DNA of 39,494 bases from a virus, in the IMG/VR virus record IMGVR_UViG_3300043410_000623, positions 1 through 39,494 of that record; one strand, written 5' to 3'. Below the pieces are notes generated by a model. The model searched no databases and had not been told where the DNA came from. It was given only the letters and a program-made list of their open reading frames with translations. Positions 16,463 to 24,765 of the stretch are shown here, piece by piece. Every line of letters starts with the position of its first letter. Within the stretch, counting starts at the first letter, position 1. Position numbers and translations under genes: made by a program.

Positions 16463-19400
16463 ATGGCAAATAACCTGATCCAAATTAAGCGTACGTCTGT
16501 TTCTGGACGTGCTGCTAATAACACAACCCTCACAAACCCTGGTGAATTAGCCCTTAACATGACTGACGGAATTTTATATTCCGGCAATGGTTCTGTTGTA
16601 TTTGAAATTGGTGCTAATAATACAAACGTAAATGTTTCAGGAAATTTAACAGTAAAATCTATTATAGCAAATAATAGTTTGGGTTCGGGTGGTCAAGTTC
16701 TTTATACAAACGGTTCAGATGTTTATTGGGGTCCAGGGGCAGCTGGTTACACCGGTTCAATTGGTTTTACTGGATCACAAGGAACAGGATTTGTAGGTTC
16801 AAAAGGTGATGCTGGATATACTGGATCAACTGGTAGTATTGGTTATACAGGTTCAACAGGAAGTGTTGCAACTACTGATAAACTTATAAACGGTTCTTAT
16901 CAGCTTACACTTGATAGCCAAGGCGTTGTAAACGTTCCTATTAGCTATTACAGCTCAGGTCAAATATTTGCTCCTACTTATTATTCATTATATCTTGGTA
17001 CAAGTTCTCAATTCATTCAAATTAGTGGTAGTGATGCATCTATTCAACCTAATAGTGATGGTGTTGCTAATTTAGGTCAACCAGGTGCAAGTTGGAATGA
17101 TGCTTACTTTAAAGGTTCAGTAAACGCAGCATCCTTCACTAGCTCAGGTTATGCTAATCCTAATTTATTACTACCTAACTATGCTGATCCCTACTGGGCA
17201 TTTGGTTCAGATGTATCAGGTTCCAATGTCTTTATGCAAGTTAAGTTGTGGGGTGGTGCTGGTGATCCTACTCGTTACTTTGTAGTTACTGATTCAAGTA
17301 ATAATAATGAACTGTTTAAAGTTGATGGAACTGCTACGTCCTTTATTAAAGGATTAAATGCAAACGGTTCTATTGGTACAGCTGGACAGGTTCTTACTTC
17401 CAATGGTACAACTGCTTATTGGTCTACATCAGTAGGCTTTGCTGGTTCACAGGGTATACAAGGAACAACAGGTTATACTGGTAGTAGAGGTGTAGAAGGG
17501 TTTACTGGATCACAAGGTGGTACAGGTTATGTAGGATCACAAGGCGAAATAGGATTTACTGGATCAGTTGGTTTTACTGGATCACAAGGTATTCAAGGTA
17601 CTACAGGGTATACTGGTTCAACTGGTGATCAAGGTACAACAGGCTTTACAGGATCACAAGGTGGTACAGGTTATACAGGGTCAAAGGGTGATATTGGATT
17701 CACTGGCTCCCAAGGTTCAACAGGATATACAGGATCTAAAGGTGATCAGGGTATTCAAGGTAATGACGGGTATACAGGTTCAACAGGCTTTGTAGGATCA
17801 CAGGGTCCTGCAGGTGAGTTTGGTGGTGCAGCTTTTGAATATAGCTTCTCAACTAACACAGCTCATACATCTACAGCTAATGGATATCTAAACTTTAGTA
17901 ACACAAACTTAGTATATGCAACTAGTCTTTATGTAGACTATATTGATGCATTGGGTGCTAACAGTTATTCTTTCTTACAGACTGTTGATGATAGTACAAG
18001 TGCTATCAAGGGTCATTTCTCTCTTAGAGATCTGGCAAACGCACAAAACTATGCAATGTTTGCTATCACTGGAACACACACTGAAGATGTTGATCATTTT
18101 GATATTCCGGTGTCTTATCTGAGTGGTGTTACATCATTTACAAATGGTTCAAATGTAGTTATTACATTTGCCAGAACAGGTAATATAGGTGATACAGGAT
18201 TTACTGGTTCACAAGGTGGCACTGGTTATACTGGTTCACTCGGATTTACTGGTTCTATTGGATTTAGCGGCTCTAAGGGTGATACTGGTTATACTGGATC
18301 AACAGGTGATCAAGGTATTACAGGGTTCACTGGTTCTCAGGGCGGTACAGGTTACACCGGTTCAATAGGATCACAGGGTACAACAGGTTACACAGGTTCG
18401 ATAGGTTTCACAGGTTCTATTGGTAATACTGGCTATACTGGGTCAATTGGTTCACAGGGTACAACAGGGTTTACTGGATCTCAAGGTGGTACTGGTTATA
18501 CTGGCTCACAGGGGTCACAAGGTACTACAGGTTATACAGGTTCAGTGGGTTATGTTGGATCACAAGGTAACCTAGGTTATACCGGCTCTCAAGGTGTAGG
18601 TTATACCGGTTCTACAGGTTATACAGGATCATCAGCTGCTTTATCAGTAAGTGATTATGTAGTACAAGCTAAACTTAATGCTGATCAAACTATATCCGCA
18701 GATGGTGATACAGTAATTCAGTTTATTGATGATTTTGATCCACAAAATTGGTGGAATGCATCAACATATAAGTTCACACCAACAATTGCAGGTTATTACG
18801 AAGTAACATTGCATGTATGGTGGGATACACCATCTGCTAATACAAATCAATATAATTCACAATTGCGTAAAAATGGTTCTGGATTTGCTATTGCACAGAA
18901 TCCCAAACTTACTTGGTCAGGAGTAAGTCAAGAAATAACACGCATTGTTTATATGAACGGTACAACTGATAATATTGATTGTACTGCATATACTGGCGGA
19001 TCAACACAAAAGGTATTATCCGGATCAGGTTCGTGGTTTGCAGCTGCATTAATTACTAATGGTGTTGGTTATACAGGCTCAATTGGTGGTACAGGTTATA
19101 CAGGTTCGGTAGGATCACTGGGCTATACAGGATCACAAGGTGCTACTGGGTTTACAGGCTCTGTTGGTTACACAGGTTCAATCGGTTCTGTTGGATATAC
19201 AGGCTCTATAGGTAGTACAGGATTTACTGGTTCTGTTGGTTATACTGGTTCTAAAGGTGATACTGGAAGTTCAGGATCAACTGGTTACACAGGTTCCACT
19301 GGTTTTGTAGGATCACAAGGTCCACAAGGTACATTTGGTGGTGCAGCATTTGATTATACGTTTAATGCAAATACTGACAATAGTGATCCAGGTAATGGTG

Positions 19401-20770
19401 GTTTAAAGTTAAGTAATACCAATGCCTCACAAGCAACCACTCTTTATATAAATGAAAATGCAGATAATTTTGTATCAGTCTATAACTACTTACAAACAAT
19501 TGATGATTCAACATCATCAATAAAAGGTCACTTTACAGTAACTGAAAAAGCAAACACTGATCATTTTGCTTTGTTTGCTATTACTGGTAATCATACCCAC
19601 TATACAAATTACTTTGCGGTCCCTTCATCATTCCTGTCAGGTTCAAACACATTTAGTAATGCACTTGATATTATTATTACTTTTGCAAGAACTGGTGATA
19701 TTGGTGATACAGGCTATACAGGGTCAATAGGTTCTACTGGTTATAGTGGTTCGGTAGGATTTACAGGTTCCATAGGCGATACAGGATATACTGGGTCAAT
19801 TGGATCACAAGGTGGTACAGGTTATACTGGTTCAATAGGTGTCGGTTATGCAGGTTCTACAGGGTATACTGGATCTTCTGCTGCTGGTTATACAGGTTCA
19901 TCTGGTTCTGTTGGTTATACAGGATCTGCTGGTTCTGGTGGTGGAGGTGGTACTTCTGTAACATTATCAGCAACACCACCAGGTTCTGCTAATACTGGTG
20001 ATCTGTGGTGGAGTTCAGAGACAGGTAGTCTTTATGTTTACTACAATGATGGTGATAGTTCACAATGGGTTACAACATCTCCTAATGCAGGTACTGGCTC
20101 ACCTTCCAGTTCATTTATTACATTACCAGCAGGTACTACTTCTACAGCACCTCTTACGTTCCAAACAGGTACTAACCTTACTACTGCCACTGCTGGTGCA
20201 ATGGAGTTCGATGGTAAAACACTATTATACACACCAGCAGGTACACAAAGAGGTATTGTACCTGGAATGCAATTCTTTAGGTTAGAGCAAGATCTTGTAG
20301 GGTTAAATTCTACTGCGGTACAAAATATATACGGTGTAGGTGTAACACTAAGTTCTAATACTATCTATAGATTTGAAGCAGAGACATTATGGTATAAATC
20401 AGCTGGTACTACCTCACATACTGTTAGTGTGTTATTTGGAGGTAATGCTACAATCAATAATATAGAATATATAGTGCACTCTACATCACAAGCTTCCAAT
20501 ACATTCAACTTTATTGATACTGGTGTTGCTGGTATTGCAGTTACTAGAGAAACATCCACAGTAATTTCTTCAAGTTCATCTTCGGCTGGTATTGCCCGTT
20601 ACTGGAAATGGAGTGGTACTGTATCAATAGGTAGTGGTGGTACATTTATACCTCAATATCAACCGTCAGCTGCACCTGGAGGTGCATATACAATCAGAGC
20701 GGGTTCATTTATATCAATTTATCCGATTGGCACTGCTGGTTCTAATGTTTCAGTTGGTACTTGGGCTTAA
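16463..20770 (+). CDS. Giant collagen-like tail fibre with embedded C1q-like domain
   Basis: 1435 aa, the largest gene. An Mtd_N-like start (NLIQIKRTSVSG) and a GQVLYTNGSDVYWGPG module are followed by a collagen-like shaft (93-134), a globular beta region (135-305) and a second GQVLTSNGTTAYWS module (308-323). Shafts then alternate with domains: collagen 325-453, module B 452-573, collagen 575-723, a C1q/TNF-like jelly roll about 726-866 (YKFTPTIAGYYEVT and a closing GSGSWFAAALI), collagen 868-956, module B 957-1076, collagen 1077-1158, a GDLWW...YYNDGDSSQWV module about 1163-1211, and a beta-rich C-terminal head 1212-1435 (EFDGKTLLYTPAG...RGIVPG). C1q folds bind ligands and trimerise, so this one may both nucleate the shaft and bind a surface. 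An SD-like AGAGGG precedes the start. Confidence 0.92.
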   Translation: MANNLIQIKRTSVSGRAANNTTLTNPGELALNMTDGILYSGNGSVVFEIGANNTNVNVSGNLTVKSIIANNSLGSGGQVLYTNGSDVYWGPGAAGYTGSIGFTGSQGTGFVGSKGDAGYTGSTGSIGYTGSTGSVATTDKLINGSYQLTLDSQGVVNVPISYYSSGQIFAPTYYSLYLGTSSQFIQISGSDASIQPNSDGVANLGQPGASWNDAYFKGSVNAASFTSSGYANPNLLLPNYADPYWAFGSDVSGSNVFMQVKLWGGAGDPTRYFVVTDSSNNNELFKVDGTATSFIKGLNANGSIGTAGQVLTSNGTTAYWSTSVGFAGSQGIQGTTGYTGSRGVEGFTGSQGGTGYVGSQGEIGFTGSVGFTGSQGIQGTTGYTGSTGDQGTTGFTGSQGGTGYTGSKGDIGFTGSQGSTGYTGSKGDQGIQGNDGYTGSTGFVGSQGPAGEFGGAAFEYSFSTNTAHTSTANGYLNFSNTNLVYATSLYVDYIDALGANSYSFLQTVDDSTSAIKGHFSLRDLANAQNYAMFAITGTHTEDVDHFDIPVSYLSGVTSFTNGSNVVITFARTGNIGDTGFTGSQGGTGYTGSLGFTGSIGFSGSKGDTGYTGSTGDQGITGFTGSQGGTGYTGSIGSQGTTGYTGSIGFTGSIGNTGYTGSIGSQGTTGFTGSQGGTGYTGSQGSQGTTGYTGSVGYVGSQGNLGYTGSQGVGYTGSTGYTGSSAALSVSDYVVQAKLNADQTISADGDTVIQFIDDFDPQNWWNASTYKFTPTIAGYYEVTLHVWWDTPSANTNQYNSQLRKNGSGFAIAQNPKLTWSGVSQEITRIVYMNGTTDNIDCTAYTGGSTQKVLSGSGSWFAAALITNGVGYTGSIGGTGYTGSVGSLGYTGSQGATGFTGSVGYTGSIGSVGYTGSIGSTGFTGSVGYTGSKGDTGSSGSTGYTGSTGFVGSQGPQGTFGGAAFDYTFNANTDNSDPGNGGLKLSNTNASQATTLYINENADNFVSVYNYLQTIDDSTSSIKGHFTVTEKANTDHFALFAITGNHTHYTNYFAVPSSFLSGSNTFSNALDIIITFARTGDIGDTGYTGSIGSTGYSGSVGFTGSIGDTGYTGSIGSQGGTGYTGSIGVGYAGSTGYTGSSAAGYTGSSGSVGYTGSAGSGGGGGTSVTLSATPPGSANTGDLWWSSETGSLYVYYNDGDSSQWVTTSPNAGTGSPSSSFITLPAGTTSTAPLTFQTGTNLTTATAGAMEFDGKTLLYTPAGTQRGIVPGMQFFRLEQDLVGLNSTAVQNIYGVGVTLSSNTIYRFEAETLWYKSAGTTSHTVSVLFGGNATINNIEYIVHSTSQASNTFNFIDTGVAGIAVTRETSTVISSSSSSAGIARYWKWSGTVSIGSGGTFIPQYQPSAAPGGAYTIRAGSFISIYPIGTAGSNVSVGTWA
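16740..19935 (+). repeat. Collagen-like hexapeptide repeat tracts
   Basis: Five tracts of the 18-base GYTGSx-coding unit, interrupted by a globular region, two copies of module B and the C1q-like domain. Some units here read GSQGTTGYTGS, a variant less common in the 10.6-kb fibre. Confidence 0.85.
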
Positions 20771-20774
20771 TGAA

Positions 20775-20781
20775 ATAAATA
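20775..20781 (+). promoter_or_regulatory. T4-type late promoter motif (ATAAATA)
   Basis: ATAAATA in the 34-base gap after the giant fibre, 23 bases before the ATG at 20805. Confidence 0.6.
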
Positions 20782-20804
20782 GGATATAAACAAGAAGATC
20801 TGAT

Positions 20805-21110
20805 ATGGCAATTAATTTTCCTACTAGTCCTGCAAATAACGAAACATATACCTATGGTACACAAACGTGGTACTGGGCAAACAACTATGGTGTATGGCAA
20901 GGAAGTACTGGTGCTTCTTTTTCTATTTCTTCCGCAGCACCATCAAGTCCTAAAAATGGTGATCTTTGGTGGAATAATGATTTAGGGTTACTTTTTATAT
21001 ATTATAATGATGGTGATACATCTCAATGGGTTTCGGCAATCCCATCAGCTGGAGGTGGTAGTGGATCAGCCACTGAATCTTTAAGTCCGTTTCTTTTCAT
21101 GGGAGCTTAA
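20805..21110 (+). CDS. Short fibre adaptor with MA-NFP and GDLWW modules
   Basis: 101 aa. Residues 1-32 are the Trp-rich N-module (MAINFPTSPANNETYTYG...WYWANNYGVW), nearly identical to the start of the 22238 product. Residues 43-85 are the GDLWWNNDLGLLFIYYNDGD...QWV module also found in the 16463 and 22238 products. There is a Gly/Ser linker and a short hydrophobic end (LSPFLFMGA). It is essentially the collagen-bearing 22238 protein without its shaft. The start has AAGAAGA upstream. It likely attaches the two following products, which are packed three bases and one base apart. Confidence 0.85.
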   Translation: MAINFPTSPANNETYTYGTQTWYWANNYGVWQGSTGASFSISSAAPSSPKNGDLWWNNDLGLLFIYYNDGDTSQWVSAIPSAGGGSGSATESLSPFLFMGA

Positions 21111-21113
21111 TTA

Positions 21114-21455
21114 ATGACATACGCGTATAAAATATTAGGACAGTCCGCACCTGTTGCCAGTACATATACCACTTTATATACAGTTCCAGCAGCCACTTCT
21201 GCTACTGTATCAACAGTAAATATTTGTAACTTAGATGCAACACCAAGAAATTTCAGGTTAGCATCTGTTAAGAGTGGATATTCTATTTCAACACCCACAT
21301 CTAATACCTTTTTAGCTTACGAAACAACTATTCCTGCTTCAGATAGTATTGCACTAACTATTGGCATTACACTTGCAGCTAATGATTCTATAGTAGTGTT
21401 TGCAAACAGCACTGCTAACATTGCATTCACGGTGTTTGGAGCAGAAATTACGTAA
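21114..21455 (+). CDS. Small beta-sandwich virion protein
   Basis: 113 aa. KILGQSAPVASTYTTLYTVP, then VSTVNICNLD, YETTIPASDSIALTIGITL and a closing FANSTANIAFTVFGAEI. This all-beta pattern is common in marine phage structural gene clusters. The protein at 31735 has the same length and strand order and occupies the same place in its cassette, so the two are probable paralogues. A GGAG lies upstream of the start. The stop overlaps the following LamG gene as TAATG. Confidence 0.83.
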   Translation: MTYAYKILGQSAPVASTYTTLYTVPAATSATVSTVNICNLDATPRNFRLASVKSGYSISTPTSNTFLAYETTIPASDSIALTIGITLAANDSIVVFANSTANIAFTVFGAEIT

Positions 21456-22213
21456 TGTCTACTAAAACATTAACATCCAGTAGAAAATATACGTCAAGTA
21501 ACTATAATACCAGTGGGAGTAGTACATATACCACTACTGGATTGAGACAGTATTTTGATGCATATTTAAGTAGTATTAATAACACAATATCTACTAGTTC
21601 CTGGACTGATCAGATGGGTTATGGTAACATGACATTTACTGGATCACCCACTATAACCACTAGCCTAACAAAGAAAAACAACTATGTAACATTTAACGGT
21701 TCATCGCAATATGGTATAGGACTCGTTACTACCAACTTATCCACATTTACATTTTATTGTTGGATAAAATCAACATCTTTTTCTGATAATGCTACTTATT
21801 ATCAGAAACCTGGTATTATGGGGTATGTATCTTCTGGTACATCATCACAGGATTTTGGGTTAACTATAGGCGGTGGTAATGTTGGAATATGGTCAGGATT
21901 AGGAGCGGGGGATCAACAAAATCAACCAACTGTCTATAATAATATAGTATCTGATGGTAAGTGGCATGAAGTAGCAGTTACATCAAGTACAGCAAGTGGT
22001 ACTAAACTTTTTGTTGATCAGGTACAAATTGGTTCTGCATTAAATGTCAATGCTGCTACAGATAATACTAATAATTGGAGATTAGGTATGGTATATGGAC
22101 AAGCCAGTTATTATGCTAATTTTGATTGTGCTGTAGCAATGTTTTACACTTCTGAACTATCAACTACACAACTGGCTGCTAATTACGGCAATTTTAAATC
22201 AAGATACGTCTAA
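21455..22213 (+). CDS. LamG/concanavalin-A-like domain adhesin (single domain)
   Basis: 252 aa. Residues 1-35 are Ser/Thr/Tyr-rich (KYTSSNYNTSGSSTYTTTG). Residues 35-250 form one LamG-like jelly roll: YVTFNGSSQYG near 81, FTFYCWIK near 100, KWHEVAVTSSTASGTKLFVD near 170, NWRLGMVYGQ near 207 and AMFYTSELS near 230. LamG domains in phage tails typically bind carbohydrates or cell-surface polymers. It is the last gene of its cassette, overlaps the previous gene by one base, and is followed by the next late-promoter motif. It is shorter than the two multi-LamG paralogues in the window. Confidence 0.87.
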   Translation: MSTKTLTSSRKYTSSNYNTSGSSTYTTTGLRQYFDAYLSSINNTISTSSWTDQMGYGNMTFTGSPTITTSLTKKNNYVTFNGSSQYGIGLVTTNLSTFTFYCWIKSTSFSDNATYYQKPGIMGYVSSGTSSQDFGLTIGGGNVGIWSGLGAGDQQNQPTVYNNIVSDGKWHEVAVTSSTASGTKLFVDQVQIGSALNVNAATDNTNNWRLGMVYGQASYYANFDCAVAMFYTSELSTTQLAANYGNFKSRYV

Positions 22214-22219
22214 TAAATA
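22213..22219 (+). promoter_or_regulatory. T4-type late promoter motif (ATAAATA)
   Basis: ATAAATA begins on the last base of the LamG gene's stop codon, 18 bases before the ATG at 22238. It is the shortest such gap in the window. Confidence 0.55.
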
Positions 22220-22237
22220 AATGTAAAAAGAACACAT

Positions 22238-23806
22238 ATGGCAATTAATTTTCCTAGTAACCCTGCAAATAACCAAACATATACTTATAATGCCCAGTCT
22301 TGGAGTTGGGCAAATAACTATGGTGTTTGGTTGGCTAACACACTAGCAATAGGTTATACTGGATCAACAGGTTTCGTTGGATCACAAGGAAACCTAGGAT
22401 ATACAGGTTCAACAGGATACACCGGTTCTAAAGGTGATTTAGGTTACACGGGTTCAACAGGTTTTGTAGGTTCTCAAGGAAATCTGGGTTATACTGGTTC
22501 AATAGGTTATACAGGTTCTACTGGCTTCGTTGGATCACAAGGAAATCTAGGGTACACTGGTTCATATGGGTTTACTGGATCGATTGGTTACACAGGATCT
22601 AAAGGTGATATAGGTTATAGTGGCTCTCAGGGTAATTTAGGTTATAGTGGCTCTCAGGGTGATTTTGGTTACACAGGATCTTATGGTTACACTGGATCAA
22701 TAGGTGTAGGATATGTAGGTTCTACAGGATATGTTGGATCAGGTGGTCTAGGTTATACTGGTTCTCAAGGTGATCAAGGTGTAAGAGGTTATACTGGTTC
22801 ATCCGGTACAGGAGGTGGTGGTGGTGGAGCCTCTGTAACAGTATCAAATACTGCGCCTGGCACTCCTGCTTCTGGTGATTTGTGGTGGAATACACAGGAA
22901 GGTACTCTTAAAGTATACTATGATGATGTTGATACTGGTCAATGGGTAGATGCCTCTAACCCAACACCATCATTTAGTGCCATTTCAATTCCTGGTCCAA
23001 TATCAGCTAATTCCGTAGCAGTTACACATTCTTTAACTGGTGCATCATTATCGGTAACAGGTTCAGCTGCAGCCGACACATTGACAATTACAAATGGAAT
23101 CACAACAGGTAATTTATCAGTAGCAGGAACATTTTCACTTGGTAATTTTGAAGTGGGGGTTATTAATGTTGCTTCTATAGTTTATACTACATCTCTTTTA
23201 TCTGATACTATTAATTCTAATAATATTTTTTCTAACAATATTACAACAAACACAATTAGTATTAATGCTACAACCTCAAATAATATTTACTCAAATAATA
23301 TTACAACAAATACAATTAGTATTAATACTACAACCTCAAATAATATCTACTCAAATAATATTACAACAAATACTGTAGTAGCTGTAACATTAACTGCAAA
23401 TTCAATTAGTTCAAATGGCTCACTAGGCTTATCGGGACAAATACTTACATCTAATGGTACTAGTACTTACTGGAGTTATGCAGGTTATACAGGTTCAGCA
23501 GGTTCAACAGTATTACCCGTCACACCTCAAAGCACAGTTATTGCCTTATCAAACAATTATAATGGTGGTCTTATTTCTACTACTGCCAATGTTGTGATAA
23601 ATTCTGGCGTTTTAACATCAGGTTTTAATTGTACAATATTCAACAATAGTAGTTCTAACGTTACAATTATTTCTAACACCGGAACAACACTATACTGGGC
23701 TGGAACTAGTTCTACAGGTAATAGAATACTGACCCAAAGAGGGTTAGCAACTATAATTTGTGTAGATGCCGCTGACTCCTACGTAATTAGTGGAAGCTTG
23801 TTCTAA
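22238..23806 (+). CDS. Collagen-like fibre protein with adaptor modules
   Basis: 522 aa. The N-module (MAINFPSNPANNQTYTY...WANNYGVW) is followed by a collagen-like shaft of GYTGSx and GSQGNLGYTGS units (about 38-188), a Gly-rich hinge, then the GDLWW...VYYDDVDTGQWV module (about 212-245). The next part is Asn/Thr/Ile-rich beta repeat, including a 20-residue tandem repeat (328-379), then GQILTSNGTSTYWS. The C-terminal beta domain has TIFNNSSSNVTII and TLYWAGTSSTGNR, and is shared with the protein at 38352. Its stop overlaps the next ATG (TAATG), so it is coupled to a glycine-rich adhesin. It is inferred to be a fibre carrying that adhesin. Confidence 0.9.
   Translation: MAINFPSNPANNQTYTYNAQSWSWANNYGVWLANTLAIGYTGSTGFVGSQGNLGYTGSTGYTGSKGDLGYTGSTGFVGSQGNLGYTGSIGYTGSTGFVGSQGNLGYTGSYGFTGSIGYTGSKGDIGYSGSQGNLGYSGSQGDFGYTGSYGYTGSIGVGYVGSTGYVGSGGLGYTGSQGDQGVRGYTGSSGTGGGGGGASVTVSNTAPGTPASGDLWWNTQEGTLKVYYDDVDTGQWVDASNPTPSFSAISIPGPISANSVAVTHSLTGASLSVTGSAAADTLTITNGITTGNLSVAGTFSLGNFEVGVINVASIVYTTSLLSDTINSNNIFSNNITTNTISINATTSNNIYSNNITTNTISINTTTSNNIYSNNITTNTVVAVTLTANSISSNGSLGLSGQILTSNGTSTYWSYAGYTGSAGSTVLPVTPQSTVIALSNNYNGGLISTTANVVINSGVLTSGFNCTIFNNSSSNVTIISNTGTTLYWAGTSSTGNRILTQRGLATIICVDAADSYVISGSLF
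22350..22805 (+). repeat. Collagen-like hexapeptide repeat tract
   Basis: A single tract of about 25 imperfect 18-base units coding GYTGSx-type hexapeptides, several of them a FVGSQGNLGYTGS super-repeat. Confidence 0.8.
23219..23374 (+). repeat. 60-base in-frame tandem repeat, about 2.6 copies
   Basis: A unit of 20 codons (NNIYSNNITTNTISINTTTS) starts at 23219, 23279 and 23339; the third copy stops after 12 codons. Copies 2 and 3 are nearly identical, which suggests recent duplication in the fibre gene. Confidence 0.85.
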
Positions 23807-24735
23807 TGTCTATAGTTAATGCTCTGGTTGGTGTTCACGCAGCAAGAAATATTAATCCTGGACAAAATATATACACTACTCCTGGATCATTTACATGGAC
23901 ATGCCCAAATAATGTATATCAAGTAAGCGTGTTATGTATAGGGGGGGGTGGTGGTGGTGGTCGTGATCGTCGTGGTCAAGGTGGTGGTGGTGGTGGACTT
24001 GCATGGGCTAATTATGTAAGCGTCTTACCTGGACAACAATATTCACTTTTTGTTGGTGCCGGGGGTCTAGAAAACCAGGCCGGTGTTGGGGCAAATGGTT
24101 CAAATAGTTGGTTTATATCAGATACTAGTATTGTTGCTTACGGTGGCCAAGGTGGTAACTTTGATGGGGCTACTGTCACTCAAACAACCCAACCGTCTCC
24201 TGGAGGTTCTTTTTTAATTAATGGTTACATTGGTAGTGGAGGCACAGGAGGGGGTGGCGGTGCTTTAACATATCCTAACGTTGATACTTATAACGGTAGT
24301 GGGGGTGGTGGTGCAGCTGGTTATATAGGTAGTGGTGGTAGAGGAACAGATGCTTTAAGAAATGCAATTAAAAATTCTACTGCTGGAGAAGGTGGTGGGG
24401 CAGGGGGAGGCGGTGCCACAACAACTTCAGGAAATGGTAGAGCTGGGATCCCTGGAGGTGGAGTAGGTATCTTTGGATTAGGTTCCAATGGTTATGCTGG
24501 ATCTAACGGAGGAGGAGGAGGCGGTTCTGGTGGAACTGAAGGTGTTGGCGGTAGTGGGTCGGCATCTACTCCCTTGTCTAATCCAGGTTCTTATGGAGGC
24601 GGAGGTGGGGGAGGTACTTTAAACAATAGTACAGCAGACTGCTTAGCTGGACCAGGTGCTAACGGTGCAGTTAGAATTTTATGGGGTAATGGTAGATTTT
24701 TTCCAAATACCTTAGTTTCAGGCGCCACATCATAA
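23806..24735 (+). CDS. Glycine-rich adhesin/receptor-binding protein
   Basis: 309 aa. After residues 1-45 (PGQNIYTTPGSFTWTCPNN), a family signature precedes a Gly-rich body: VSVLCIGGGGGGG, then repeated GGGGG, GSGGTGGGGG and GNGRAGIPGGG blocks through about residue 290. It ends GPGANGAVRILWGNGRFFPN, a C-terminus common in glycine-rich fibre proteins of marine phages. Poly-Gly stretches of this kind form type-II helical sandwiches in the known gp38-type adhesins of T-even-like phages; whether this protein folds the same way is inference. It is coupled by TAATG to the collagen-like fibre gene before it. It contains a G8 homopolymer (see repeat entry). Confidence 0.87.
   Translation: MSIVNALVGVHAARNINPGQNIYTTPGSFTWTCPNNVYQVSVLCIGGGGGGGRDRRGQGGGGGGLAWANYVSVLPGQQYSLFVGAGGLENQAGVGANGSNSWFISDTSIVAYGGQGGNFDGATVTQTTQPSPGGSFLINGYIGSGGTGGGGGALTYPNVDTYNGSGGGGAAGYIGSGGRGTDALRNAIKNSTAGEGGGAGGGGATTTSGNGRAGIPGGGVGIFGLGSNGYAGSNGGGGGGSGGTEGVGGSGSASTPLSNPGSYGGGGGGGTLNNSTADCLAGPGANGAVRILWGNGRFFPNTLVSGATS
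23941..23948 (+). repeat. G8 homopolymer in adhesin coding sequence
   Basis: Eight consecutive G in an AT-rich genome, within the poly-Gly codons near residue 46, where most Gly codons are GGT. Slippage by one base would truncate or shift the adhesin. Confidence 0.9.
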
Positions 24736-24738
24736 ATA
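24732..24738 (+). promoter_or_regulatory. T4-type late promoter motif (ATAAATA)
   Basis: ATAAATA overlaps the stop codon of the glycine-rich gene, 27 bases before the ATG at 24766. Confidence 0.55.
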
Positions 24739-24765
24739 AAATACCAATAAACATATAGGATTCGG

